Made by a program: the position numbers and the translations under genes
The notes under the pieces: generated by a model
What the model was told of the DNA's origin: nothing
The model's database searches: none
The model's input: only the letters and a program-made list of their open reading frames with translations
Origin: Armatimonadota bacterium
GTDB lineage: Bacteria; Armatimonadota; UBA5829; DSUL01
Length of the DNA stretch: 64,000 nucleotides
Assembly (NCBI GenBank): GCA_020846715.1
Contig: JADLDK010000023.1
Span: forward strand, 1-64,000
Direction of reading: 5' to 3'
Part shown: piece by piece, positions 7,703 to 15,166 of the stretch
Position numbering within the stretch: the first letter of the stretch is position 1
Layout of the letters: each line of letters begins with the position of its first letter

Positions 7703-9934
7703 CTACAACTCGTGTATGTTACTCGCAGACACAGGTTTGACCGATGGCACGTAGCCGCCTCCATCCAGCACCGTGCCGAGTGGACCATCGACGGCGACGA
7801 ATAAGCCTGCGCCCGGTGTGTACCCGGCCGGTGTTGTCACTGCCAGCCCATCGCCGGGCACACTTCCATCGCTGATGAAGAAATGGTCGCTCTCAATGCG
7901 CGTCACCTTGCCTGAGACACCAACCAGAAGCCCGGCAGCGCCGAGACCATCCAGTCCGTTAACAGCTTCGCGATTTGTCATCAGCAGCGGAACAAGCGGA
8001 TCGCCAGTTGGCCCGTGGCTGCTCCACTGCGCAACAAGGACTCTCTCCTCGTTGACAGTCTGGAGCACACCCTGCAGGCTCATCCGCTCCCCGATAGCAA
8101 CCTGAATTGGAGAGTTCACACGCAGACCGGCAGCGCGGTCTGGTTGTTCAACGTAGTAGTGATCTGGAAAGGAAGCCGTGACAACAGCACTGCCGATTGT
8201 GAGCGAGGAAGCATCTGGCAGTGCTCTAGCCTGACCTGTGGAGATCGAGTTTGTGACGGTGATGCGCGAGGTTTTGTCCTTTTTGCCAACGGCATCCGTG
8301 GCCTGCACAACAAAGCTACCCAGACCCCTGGCAGTAACAAGACCGGCGGCATCTATTGTCGCGACAGTCCCGGCTGGCGCCGCAGCATTGCCGGGGTCAC
8401 GCTCATCAAGAATCTCCCAGGCAGCGGCAGTTCCGTTCTTGAGCACAAAAGGCCGGTAGCCGTGTAGCGGGACGCTGCCAGCGTCTGGTTCGACACGCGG
8501 GAAGTCAAAGCGCGTGTTCCCAACATAGACATCATCAACGAAAAATGATCCGACGCCGTAATCCTGAAAACGGATAAACCCGAGCGGGCCATTCGCGGCA
8601 GAGGCATCCTGCGGAAGAACGCCAATGGCGTACTGCCTGCCGTCCACATAGACATTGTAGCGCTTTACGTTGTAGTCAATACGGATGGAGATGCGGTACC
8701 ACTGACCCAGACTGTAGCTGGTCATGTAGGAGTATGCGCCACCGCCGACTCCGTTGGAATTCCAGTAGTTGATTCCTCCGCCGTTCAAAAAGGCGACCGT
8801 GCCAAGCAGCGATGACGCACTGTTACCGAAGTAGCACAGTCCGCCGCCCTGCCCCGTTTGACGCTTGGCCCAGAAGTCTATCCACTGGACTTTGTCATTG
8901 GTGCTCGTGTACGTCTTGTCCGCGTAGGCCTGATCCAGCTCCAGCGCCTGTGTGCCCGAGTGGACGTGCGCGGCCTGCACGGCTGTAACAGTTCCGGCAC
9001 GGCTCCATCCCTGTTGGCCGGAAATATCACCAACCTGATAGTCCGGTCCCTCAAAGCCCGTACCCAGCGCAACGGTCGGATTCGGCCCGGGGTCGAAGGT
9101 GTCCCACACCGCAATCGCATCGGCCACTTTGCGCTCCGCGCCATCGGAGGGTGTATTGACGACTGAGCCTCCCAGATAGAACGTAGAGGAACCGCCGGAG
9201 TCAAAACCCATTCCGTCCCACGCACCCAGCTCAATTAGAAAAGCGCCCAGCTCCGGCCCGGTCATGCCCACGCTGAAGCCGGGAAGACGCCCGTCCACAA
9301 CAGCCAGAATCAGCTTGGTCTTATCCTGAGATATTCCAAGAGCGGTGCGCGGATTGCGAGCGTAAGCGTCCGGAAGTCCAGAAGTGTTCTCAATGGCCAC
9401 CATTCCATTTCTGACAAGGCGCGGCCCACCACTGGCAACATTGAACATCCACGATGGCACTGAATAGGGAAAAGTGCTGGCATAGACGCCCATGAAGCTC
9501 TCGAGAGTCGTTCCGTTCATCGCCCACGAGAGACGCCCGTTGACAAACCCGCCCACCTGCAAGCCATCCATCAGTGCCAGGCCCTGCGGCTGGTGATCCT
9601 GCGCAGTTCCAAACTGGAAGTAGTCCGCGTTAATGGCGGCAAGCGCTCCATGCCTGGATGCCATTCCGCGAACGGTCTCCCCACCGTCTGGCCCGGAGGT
9701 CTCATTCTTGACCAGGGTTCCAACGCGGACATGAGGATTTGTCACGTCTACAACAAGAGCGTGGATGCTCCAGGGTGTAGATGTGGTTCGATGGAGGTAC
9801 TGGACGCCCGGAACGACTTGTGTCCAGGTGTCAGTGGCGCCGGCAAAACCCGTTGGAATGAGCGCCAGAAGAGCTGCGATAAACAAGATGCGACAGACTC
9901 GCATGTCTGCAGCCACGTAGCCGGTTTGAGACAT
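7703..9934 (-). CDS. Secreted phosphodiester glycosidase (NAGPA-like) multi-domain protein
   Basis: 743-residue exported protein. The start at 9934 has AAGGGG upstream; an ATG at 9904 gives the shorter signal MRVCRILFIAALLALIPTGFAGA. Residues about 55-275 match the phosphodiester glycosidase (NAGPA/exopolysaccharide-type) domain: HALVVDVTNPHVRVGTL, MASRHGALAAINADYF, NPRTALGIS, LAVVDGR and GAWDGMGFDSGGSSTF. Family members cleave sugar-1-phosphodiesters or act on exopolysaccharides. About 285-480 looks like a concanavalin/jelly-roll fold (GTQALELDQAYADKTYTS, WYRISIRIDYNVKRYNVYVD). About 490-562 resembles a Big2/BACON-type Ig domain (TVATIDAAGLVTARGLGSFV). The last 180 residues hold a beta-rich repeat shared with other proteins here. 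Confidence 0.8.
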   Translation of the reverse strand: MSQTGYVAADMRVCRILFIAALLALIPTGFAGATDTWTQVVPGVQYLHRTTSTPWSIHALVVDVTNPHVRVGTLVKNETSGPDGGETVRGMASRHGALAAINADYFQFGTAQDHQPQGLALMDGLQVGGFVNGRLSWAMNGTTLESFMGVYASTFPYSVPSWMFNVASGGPRLVRNGMVAIENTSGLPDAYARNPRTALGISQDKTKLILAVVDGRLPGFSVGMTGPELGAFLIELGAWDGMGFDSGGSSTFYLGGSVVNTPSDGAERKVADAIAVWDTFDPGPNPTVALGTGFEGPDYQVGDISGQQGWSRAGTVTAVQAAHVHSGTQALELDQAYADKTYTSTNDKVQWIDFWAKRQTGQGGGLCYFGNSASSLLGTVAFLNGGGINYWNSNGVGGGAYSYMTSYSLGQWYRISIRIDYNVKRYNVYVDGRQYAIGVLPQDASAANGPLGFIRFQDYGVGSFFVDDVYVGNTRFDFPRVEPDAGSVPLHGYRPFVLKNGTAAAWEILDERDPGNAAAPAGTVATIDAAGLVTARGLGSFVVQATDAVGKKDKTSRITVTNSISTGQARALPDASSLTIGSAVVTASFPDHYYVEQPDRAAGLRVNSPIQVAIGERMSLQGVLQTVNEERVLVAQWSSHGPTGDPLVPLLMTNREAVNGLDGLGAAGLLVGVSGKVTRIESDHFFISDGSVPGDGLAVTTPAGYTPGAGLFVAVDGPLGTVLDGGGYVPSVKPVSASNIHEL

Positions 9935-10151
9935 AGACTAACCCCTTGCAGTCTTCGAAAACTGGTGTCACAGACAGCGGGCAGTGCGCTCGCCCGCTCC
10001 ATATTCCTATTGTAACATGAGCGTTTCCATACACCGGCACATCTTTGTCAAAATAGTTTTATATTTCCAAGGTCCGGTCTCCACGCTCCATTGAGCACGG
10101 GAATACGGTCAGCAAATTTACCTGTTTTGCCTAAAATCGTGTGAAGACTTC

Positions 10152-10181
10152 TGGACAAAACTCGGTCGGAGGGTTTATACT
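10152..10181 (+). promoter_or_regulatory. Sigma70-type promoter of PEP-CTERM gene 1
   Basis: TGGACA (10152-10157), 18-bp spacer, TATACT (10176-10181). The same element (TGGACAAAACTCGGTC plus TATACT) with identical spacing stands before paralogue 3, and TGGCTC-N18-TATAAT before paralogue 2. Conservation across three otherwise diverged upstream regions is the main evidence. Confidence 0.75.
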
Positions 10182-10352
10182 TCGGATAGTCAGCAAGTTG
10201 CAGGATAGCCTGTGGCTGCTGTGAAGCCAGCCGAGAAGTGGCAGGGCTGCCGATATGTGCAAGCCGTGGTCGCCGTAACGCTCCGCAGAGAGCGATCTGG
10301 TTTCCACACCTCCACGGTCTCGATGGAGAGATATCAGTAGAAGGAGAGAGAA
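10182..10352 (+). promoter_or_regulatory. Structured 5' leader of PEP-CTERM gene 1
   Basis: About 170-nt leader between promoter and ATG. Two hairpins are shared with the other two paralogues: P1 CGCTC-CGCAGA-GAGCG (10279-10294) and P2 CTCCA-N9-TGGAG (10310-10328), then GATATC (10330-10335) and a ribosome-binding site AAGGAG (10341-10346) before ATG at 10353. Stem bases vary while pairing and the CGCAGA loop are kept, which suggests a cis-acting RNA element. Confidence 0.5.
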
Positions 10353-11057
10353 ATGAAACTGTCTCGTTTTGGTATGTTAGTTGCAGCCGCGGCTGCAGTT
10401 ATGTCAATTTCCAGCGCAGCCCATGCGTGGAACTATGGTGATTCCTGGGTCATTCCTCTTGACCCCAATAAGACCTGGAACGGCGAAGCCGGGCTTCAGG
10501 GCAATGGGTGGAACCTTGAGACCAGTGGTGGGGCAGCCGAGAACGGCGGTCAGTACTGGTGGAGCTCTAACTATGAGTCCACCCGAATCGCCCGTTATTT
10601 CTTTGACGCTTCTATCACAGGCGGCGACGCGCCGACATCTGCCGAGAAGTTCATAATTCAGACGTGGGTTCCAGCAGCGCATGCGAATGCGTACAACGTC
10701 ATTCAGGTGAGCTTTGACGGCATGAGCAGCGAAGAAGGGATTATGAACCCGAATATCCCGTGGGGGGGCCAATTCGGCACCAACCATCAGTGGATGGATC
10801 GCCATCAGGGCAATCAGGGCAAATGGGTTCTGGCTGGGCCAAATCCTCAGAGCCCTGGCACCGTTGACGGCAAGGGCTTCGTTTATGCCAAGCAGGGCAG
10901 CTATTTCTACGTGTCAACCTACGGCTTCTATGGCCCGACTGATCAGTACGCTGTAAGCGCGATCAAGGTGACAGTCGTTCCTGAGCCGGGAAGTATTCTG
11001 GCGCTGGGTGGCAGTCTGCTTTCGATGGCCGGACTGGTCATTCGCCGCCGCAAGTAA
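10353..11057 (+). CDS. PEP-CTERM secreted protein, paralogue 1
   Basis: 234 residues. Signal peptide MKLSRFGMLVAAAAAVMSIS...AHA, then a WNYGDSWVIPLDPNK core, and a C-terminal sorting tail VPEPGSILALGGSLLSMAGL followed by VIRRRK, the PEP motif, membrane segment and basic end of the PEP-CTERM/exosortase system. Conserved among the three paralogues: DASxTGGDAPT, TNHQW, DRHxxxQG, and GPxPQSPG. The core fold is not recognised. PEP-CTERM proteins are cut and attached at the cell surface, often in exopolysaccharide. No exosortase lies in the window. Own promoter, leader and terminator make it a single-gene unit. Confidence 0.85.
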   Translation: MKLSRFGMLVAAAAAVMSISSAAHAWNYGDSWVIPLDPNKTWNGEAGLQGNGWNLETSGGAAENGGQYWWSSNYESTRIARYFFDASITGGDAPTSAEKFIIQTWVPAAHANAYNVIQVSFDGMSSEEGIMNPNIPWGGQFGTNHQWMDRHQGNQGKWVLAGPNPQSPGTVDGKGFVYAKQGSYFYVSTYGFYGPTDQYAVSAIKVTVVPEPGSILALGGSLLSMAGLVIRRRK

Positions 11058-11120
11058 ACAACTTGTTCGAACCAGAGCTGTCGGCTCGGAGCTGAATCTG
11101 AGCCGGCAGAAACTCCTTCC

Positions 11121-11147
11121 AGGCCACCCTTCGGGGTGGCCTTTTTT
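11121..11147 (+). terminator. Rho-independent terminator after PEP-CTERM gene 1
   Basis: AGGCCACCC-TTCG-GGGTGGCCT hairpin (11121-11142) with a stable UUCG tetraloop, followed by seven T. The sequence is nearly the same behind paralogue 2. Confidence 0.9.
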
Positions 11148-11323
11148 TCCTGAGCCTGGCCTGACAGCCTCTGGCCAACTATCTTTTGCTGTCGGTCCAC
11201 TCAGATCGTGACAACCGGCCGCCTCAAAGAGAACGGTTTTGTTCATTGCCTTCCATGAAGCGATCTGTGACGATTTACAGGTACGCAAGTGTACGGGTTT
11301 TGTCTCGATATCGTGACATCTTC

Positions 11324-11353
11324 TGGCTCAAACCTGGCCGAGCGGCGTATAAT
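11324..11353 (+). promoter_or_regulatory. Sigma70-type promoter of PEP-CTERM gene 2
   Basis: TGGCTC (11324-11329), 18-bp spacer, consensus TATAAT (11348-11353). The aligned spacer keeps AAACCTGG where the other two copies have AAACTCGG. Confidence 0.75.
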
Positions 11354-11519
11354 TGGGTTATGTGTTGGGTTCGGACGTGGCCAAACAGCGGACCGTAGTT
11401 TGCGGCGCCTGCCCAGAGTCCAGTTATTGGCTTGACAAGGTTAACAGCGCTGCGCAGATGGCGCGCCGGCCTCCGAGTCTTTCGTTTTCAGACGCAGTTA
11501 TCAGAAGAAGGAGAATGAT
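11354..11519 (+). promoter_or_regulatory. Structured 5' leader of PEP-CTERM gene 2
   Basis: P1 hairpin GCGC-TGCGCAGATG-GCGC (11447-11464), keeping CGCAGA in the loop, then a second stem GTCT/AGAC (11477-11493), TTATCAG and ribosome-binding site AGAAGGAG (11506-11513). It also contains a tiny frame ATG ATG TGA (11515-11523) that overlaps the GTG start. Confidence 0.45.
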
Positions 11520-12221
11520 GTGAGACTATCTCGTTTTGGTATGTTGAGCGCAGCGATTGCTGTGGTTGTATCGCTTTCCAGCGCTGCGCATGCGTGGAAC
11601 TATGGGGATTCGTGGGTCATTCCGCTGGATCCGCAGAAGAGCCAGGCGGGAAATTCAGGACTGGGAGGCAACGGCTGGAACTACGTGGCCACAGGCGGCT
11701 ACGGAGGTGGCGGCTATTACTGGGCTGCGGGTCAGGACGGCACCCGTCGCGCCCGCTGGTTCTTTGACGCCAGTGTGACGGGTGGCGATGCTCCGACGTC
11801 TGCGGAGAAGTTCCTGGTCGAGACCTGGGTTCCACCCGCGAATGCTAACGTATATCAGCCCATCGAGGTGAGCTTCAGTGGTCAGGACGACGAGGGCGCA
11901 AGCATGAACCCATACATTCCCTGGGGTGGCCAGTACGGGACAAATCATCAGTGGCTGGACCGCCACGAGGCCAGCCAAGGCGGATGGGTGCAGGCGGGAC
12001 CTGGCCCACAGAGTCCTGGTGTCTGGAACGGCATAGGCTACGTCTACGCTCAACAGGGAAGCTACTTCTACGTCTCGGCTGATTTCGGATTCATCGGGCC
12101 CACTGACAAGTACGGCATAAGCGCGATCCGCGTCACAGTCGTTCCTGAGCCGGGAAGTATTCTGGCGCTGGGTGGCAGTCTGCTTTCGATGGCCGGACTG
12201 GTCATTCGCCGCCGCAAGTAA
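11520..12221 (+). CDS. PEP-CTERM secreted protein, paralogue 2
   Basis: 233 residues starting at GTG, 6 nt after AGAAGGAG. It has the same plan as its neighbours: signal peptide ending SSAAHA, WNYGDSWVIPLDPQK, a Gly/Tyr-rich YGGGGYYWAAG, then DASVTGGDAPTSAEKFLVET, YGTNHQWLDRHEASQGGW and the VPEPGSILALGG sorting tail with RRRK. The 3' end of the gene (12135-12221) is identical at DNA level to paralogue 1, whereas the middle matches paralogue 3 better, so gene conversion or recombination is likely. Function of the core unknown. Confidence 0.85.
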   Translation: MRLSRFGMLSAAIAVVVSLSSAAHAWNYGDSWVIPLDPQKSQAGNSGLGGNGWNYVATGGYGGGGYYWAAGQDGTRRARWFFDASVTGGDAPTSAEKFLVETWVPPANANVYQPIEVSFSGQDDEGASMNPYIPWGGQYGTNHQWLDRHEASQGGWVQAGPGPQSPGVWNGIGYVYAQQGSYFYVSADFGFIGPTDKYGISAIRVTVVPEPGSILALGGSLLSMAGLVIRRRK

Positions 12222-12284
12222 ACAACTTATTCGAACCGGAGCTGTCGGCTCGGAGTTAGATCTGAGCCGGCAGAGACTCCTTCC

Positions 12285-12312
12285 AGGCCACCCTTCGAGG
12301 TGGCCTTTTTTT
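12285..12312 (+). terminator. Rho-independent terminator after PEP-CTERM gene 2
   Basis: AGGCCACC-CTTCGA-GGTGGCCT (12285-12306) followed by a T run; differs by one base in the loop-closing position from the terminator of paralogue 1. Confidence 0.9.
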
Positions 12313-12401
12313 CTCGAACTAACACTGGTACCCTCATCCACCATGTCTCTTTTCGGACAGAGCCGGGCCGGAGACCGTCCACTAGTATCTCTAGAGGTTG
12401 T

Positions 12402-12458
12402 GGCGAGACTGTTGCCTTACGGCGAGGCTGCGGCCTTACGGCGAGGCTGCGGCCCCTC
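12402..12458 (+). repeat. Three tandem 19-bp repeats
   Basis: Units GGCGAGACTGTTGCCTTAC (12402-12420), GGCGAGGCTGCGGCCTTAC (12421-12439) and GGCGAGGCTGCGGCCCCTC (12440-12458). The array sits about 100 bp upstream of the promoter of paralogue 3, between it and the terminator of paralogue 2. A regulator array or simple slippage are both possible. Confidence 0.7.
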
Positions 12459-12557
12459 AACGCACTCATGTTTGGCGTATTGTCGCGTCGGGAATAGATG
12501 TGACAGGTCCGCAACCAGGTAAATATACTGGTTTGTTTGTGATAACGTGAAATGTTA

Positions 12558-12587
12558 TGGACAAAACTCGGTCTAAAGGCCTATACT
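12558..12587 (+). promoter_or_regulatory. Sigma70-type promoter of PEP-CTERM gene 3
   Basis: TGGACA (12558-12563), 18-bp spacer, TATACT (12582-12587); first 16 bases identical to the promoter of paralogue 1. Confidence 0.75.
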
Positions 12588-12767
12588 TGACCCCGATGTC
12601 GGGGCAGACTGTGGTATGCCGTACGTTCCCAACCAACCACAGATCCGACAAGTGATAGTCATTCCTTTTAGTGCTTTCGGTAGCGCCGCGCAGAAGGGGC
12701 GCCGATTGTCGACTCTATCGTCTCCAGGTGGAGATATCTTAGAGGGAGAAAGAGAAAGGAGTGAGCA
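12588..12767 (+). promoter_or_regulatory. Structured 5' leader of PEP-CTERM gene 3
   Basis: P1 GCGCC-GCGCAGAAGG-GGCGC (12683-12702), P2 CTCCA-GG-TGGAG (12722-12733), directly followed by GATATC (12733-12738) and AAAGGAG before ATG at 12768. An extra stem CCCCGATGTCGGGG stands at the 5' end. Confidence 0.5.
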
Positions 12768-13475
12768 ATGAGAGTATTTCGTCTGAGTATCATCGGTACC
12801 GCTGCTGCGGCAGCGGCCCTTCTTTCCCTATCCACATCTGCGGGCGCCTGGAATTATGGCGACTCGTGGGTTATTCCACTCGACCCGCAAAAGAGCCAGA
12901 ATGGCCTGTCCGGACTTCCTGGACCAGGCTGGAACTTTGAAGCTACCGGCGGCTACGGCGGAGGCGGCTATTACTGGGCGGACGGCTTCGACAGTATCCG
13001 ACAGGCTCGCTGGTTCTTTGACGCGAGCGTAACGGGAGGTGATGCACCGACTACTGCGGAGAAGTTTCTCGTTGAGACGTGGGTTCCGGCCGAGCACGCC
13101 AATGTGTACAGCGTTATCGAAGTCAGCTTCGACGGTCTCGGAGATGAGGGCGGAACGAACAACCCCAACATTCCGTGGGCTGGTCAGTATGGGACAAACC
13201 ACCAGTGGCTGGACCGTCACCAGGCCAACCAGGGCGGCTTTGTACAGGCAGGGCCTGGCCCGCAAAGCCCTGGAGTTTGGAATGGAATCGGCTATGTCTA
13301 TGCGAAACAGGGCAGCTACTTCTGGATGAGCGGCGGCATGGGCTTCTATAAGCCTGGCGATCAGTATGCTGTGAGCGCAATTCGCCTAACGGTTGTTCCT
13401 GAGCCAGCAAGCGCGCTGGCGCTGGGCGGTGGTCTGCTTTCGATGACCGGACTGGTTATTCGCCGCCGCAAGTGA
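12768..13475 (+). CDS. PEP-CTERM secreted protein, paralogue 3
   Basis: 235 residues. Signal peptide MRVFRLSIIGTAAAAAALLS...GA, then WNYGDSWVIPLDPQKSQNG, YGGGGYYWADG, DASVTGGDAPTTAEKFLVET, YGTNHQWLDRHQANQGGF and GPGPQSPGVWNGIGYVYA, ending in VPEPASALALGGGLLSMTGL and basic RRRK. It is the most diverged of the three in the tail, so it was not part of the recent exchange between paralogues 1 and 2. Start ATG has AAAGGAG upstream. Expected to be exported and anchored by an exosortase encoded elsewhere. Confidence 0.85.
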   Translation: MRVFRLSIIGTAAAAAALLSLSTSAGAWNYGDSWVIPLDPQKSQNGLSGLPGPGWNFEATGGYGGGGYYWADGFDSIRQARWFFDASVTGGDAPTTAEKFLVETWVPAEHANVYSVIEVSFDGLGDEGGTNNPNIPWAGQYGTNHQWLDRHQANQGGFVQAGPGPQSPGVWNGIGYVYAKQGSYFWMSGGMGFYKPGDQYAVSAIRLTVVPEPASALALGGGLLSMTGLVIRRRK

Positions 13476-13537
13476 GTTGACAACGCTTCAAGCAACTGTC
13501 CAGACGTTTTGAACAGGACAGTTGAGAAACGCTTCGG

Positions 13538-13564
13538 GGGCCGCTTTTTCCAGCGGCCCTTTTT
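13538..13564 (+). terminator. Rho-independent terminator after PEP-CTERM gene 3
   Basis: GGGCCGC-TTTTTCCA-GCGGCCC (13538-13559) followed by five T; it abuts the convergent phosphoribosyltransferase gene that ends at 13565. Confidence 0.85.
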
Positions 13565-14431
13565 CTATCTTTTCTTCTGGAAAATACTCTGCAGACGTCC
13601 AACGAAGGTCTGCGGTTTTGCACACTCCGTGCACCAGCGATTTGGGTCGCCTGCCAGTCCGGCCCACCAGGGTCGCGAGCTGCTGGAGAGACTTGCGCAG
13701 GCAGGCTGTTTGTGGAAACGGTGAGCGCTGTCCATCCAGCACCGCTCAAAGAATCCCTCCCCTTGTCCAGAGACGGAATCCAATGAGACTTCAAGGATAT
13801 CGCACCCTGATCCAAGTCCTTCCATCTGCCCCAGATTGACCCCGAGCACTGCACTGACACCTGCGAATTCCTCGAGCATCCAGGCGAACAAGGCTTCGGT
13901 CGCACCGATACAACGCACATCATCGAGAAAGAGAACTCTGGCGCCGGACAACTCTTCCATTGGCCCAAAGACAAGATCCTGCGACGCAAAGCGAATGCGT
14001 CGGCGCAGGGCCACGGATCCGGACAAATACTCTTGCAGACTCATAGTCGGCCGGGGAGCCGTCCGACGGACGCAGCCAAGCGCTGACGCCTTAAGCAATG
14101 TGGCGACATCGCAAGCAAGCGCCTCCAGAGGCGCTAACTCCTCGGGCCGCATCTCCCACGACCCTAGTGCGCGGCAAACGTGGGTAGGAGCGAAGGCTTC
14201 TGCTGCACGCGCAACCAGTTCAGCAAGCGAACGGCACACCTGAGTCCGAAAGGGATGATGGGGAGTGCGCCGCAGGTCTTTGAAAAACCGGATAAATGCC
14301 GTTGGTAGATGCGAGGACTCAGCGCCTGCGGCAAACGTCCAAAGCGCGCGGGATTCAAAGCTCTGGCTTCTGGCAGCCACCGCATCCACATCCAGAACTC
14401 TGTTAATGAGCACCTGTCCGAGCTTAGCCAC
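13565..14431 (-). CDS. ComF-like phosphoribosyltransferase-domain protein
   Basis: 288 residues. The central part carries a PRPP-binding loop of the type I phosphoribosyltransferase fold, VLFLDDVRCIGATEALFAWML (shown here as VLFLDDVRCIGAT), comparable to VLLVDDVxTTGAT of ComF/amidophosphoribosyl families. Before it, LQEYLSGSVALRRRIRFAS resembles the segment that precedes the loop in those proteins. The Thr-Thr of the loop is changed (RCIGAT). The C-terminus has a CTEC pair near residue 265, which may bind metal. It does not begin with the zinc ribbon usual for ComF. The role could be nucleotide salvage, DNA uptake or none of these. The gene is divergent from the PNPOx-like gene. Confidence 0.55.
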   Translation of the reverse strand: MAKLGQVLINRVLDVDAVAARSQSFESRALWTFAAGAESSHLPTAFIRFFKDLRRTPHHPFRTQVCRSLAELVARAAEAFAPTHVCRALGSWEMRPEELAPLEALACDVATLLKASALGCVRRTAPRPTMSLQEYLSGSVALRRRIRFASQDLVFGPMEELSGARVLFLDDVRCIGATEALFAWMLEEFAGVSAVLGVNLGQMEGLGSGCDILEVSLDSVSGQGEGFFERCWMDSAHRFHKQPACASLSSSSRPWWAGLAGDPNRWCTECAKPQTFVGRLQSIFQKKR

Positions 14432-14464
14432 ACCGCCTCCTTCCCAAGTATACTTCTAGACACC

Positions 14465-14959
14465 ATGCCTGCAGAATCCTTCGAACTTCCCGCACACATT
14501 GACGATTACCTTCACAAACACAACGTCCTCAACGTCAGCACTTGCGATGAGGAAGGTCCCTGGGGCGCGGCTGTGTTTTACGCGCACGAAGGTCTAAAAA
14601 TCTATTTCATGACAGCTCCGCATACCCGTCACGGGTCCGCGCTGGTAGCAGCAGGAACGATGGCTGGCTCCATACACGAAGACTATGCTGGCTGGACGGA
14701 GATCAGAGGACTCCAGATGCGGGGCAGAGTCTGGATGCTGGAGGATGAAGGAGAAGTCAGAGCAGGGCAGCGCGCTTTTTTCCGCAAGTACGATTTTGCA
14801 GAGGCATTCTCTCATGGCAATGTGCCTGAGGAGATACAGCGCAGCATCAAATCTGTGCGTCTGTTTTGCTTTGAACCTCAGCTTGTCCTCTGGCTTGACA
14901 ACTCCGCAGGGTTTGGCAAGCGCATGCAGGTGTATCCTCCGCTGGACGCGGCAGGCTGA
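14465..14959 (+). CDS. Pyridoxamine 5'-phosphate oxidase-like flavin-binding protein
   Basis: 164 residues from the ATG at 14465 (a longer upstream frame runs into the divergent gene and is unlikely). The split-barrel FMN-binding fold of the PNPOx-like superfamily is suggested by HNVLNVSTCDEEGPWGAAVFYA, IYFMTAPHTRHGSALVAAG and IRGLQMRGRVWML, the usual three strands around the flavin, and by the C-terminal RLFCFEPQLVLWLDNSAGFG. Such small proteins bind FMN, F420 or heme; which one cannot be told. No biosynthetic neighbour. The preceding ribosome-binding site is weak. Confidence 0.75.
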   Translation: MPAESFELPAHIDDYLHKHNVLNVSTCDEEGPWGAAVFYAHEGLKIYFMTAPHTRHGSALVAAGTMAGSIHEDYAGWTEIRGLQMRGRVWMLEDEGEVRAGQRAFFRKYDFAEAFSHGNVPEEIQRSIKSVRLFCFEPQLVLWLDNSAGFGKRMQVYPPLDAAG

Positions 14960-15166
14960 ACGGGCTCACAAATGCGGGCGCCTGTAAGTGGGGCCTGCCT
15001 TGTCAGAACGACTCCGCACACTCGCAAAGCAAAAAGCATCCTCGCACACACATCCAAAAGTGGCATATTTCCAATAGCGCGTCGTCGGCCCACCCGTTCG
15101 CGCTAACGCACGCTGCAGCAGTGCAGCGCGCAGCCCACTAGATTCTTCGGGAGATGTCTGCTTCTT

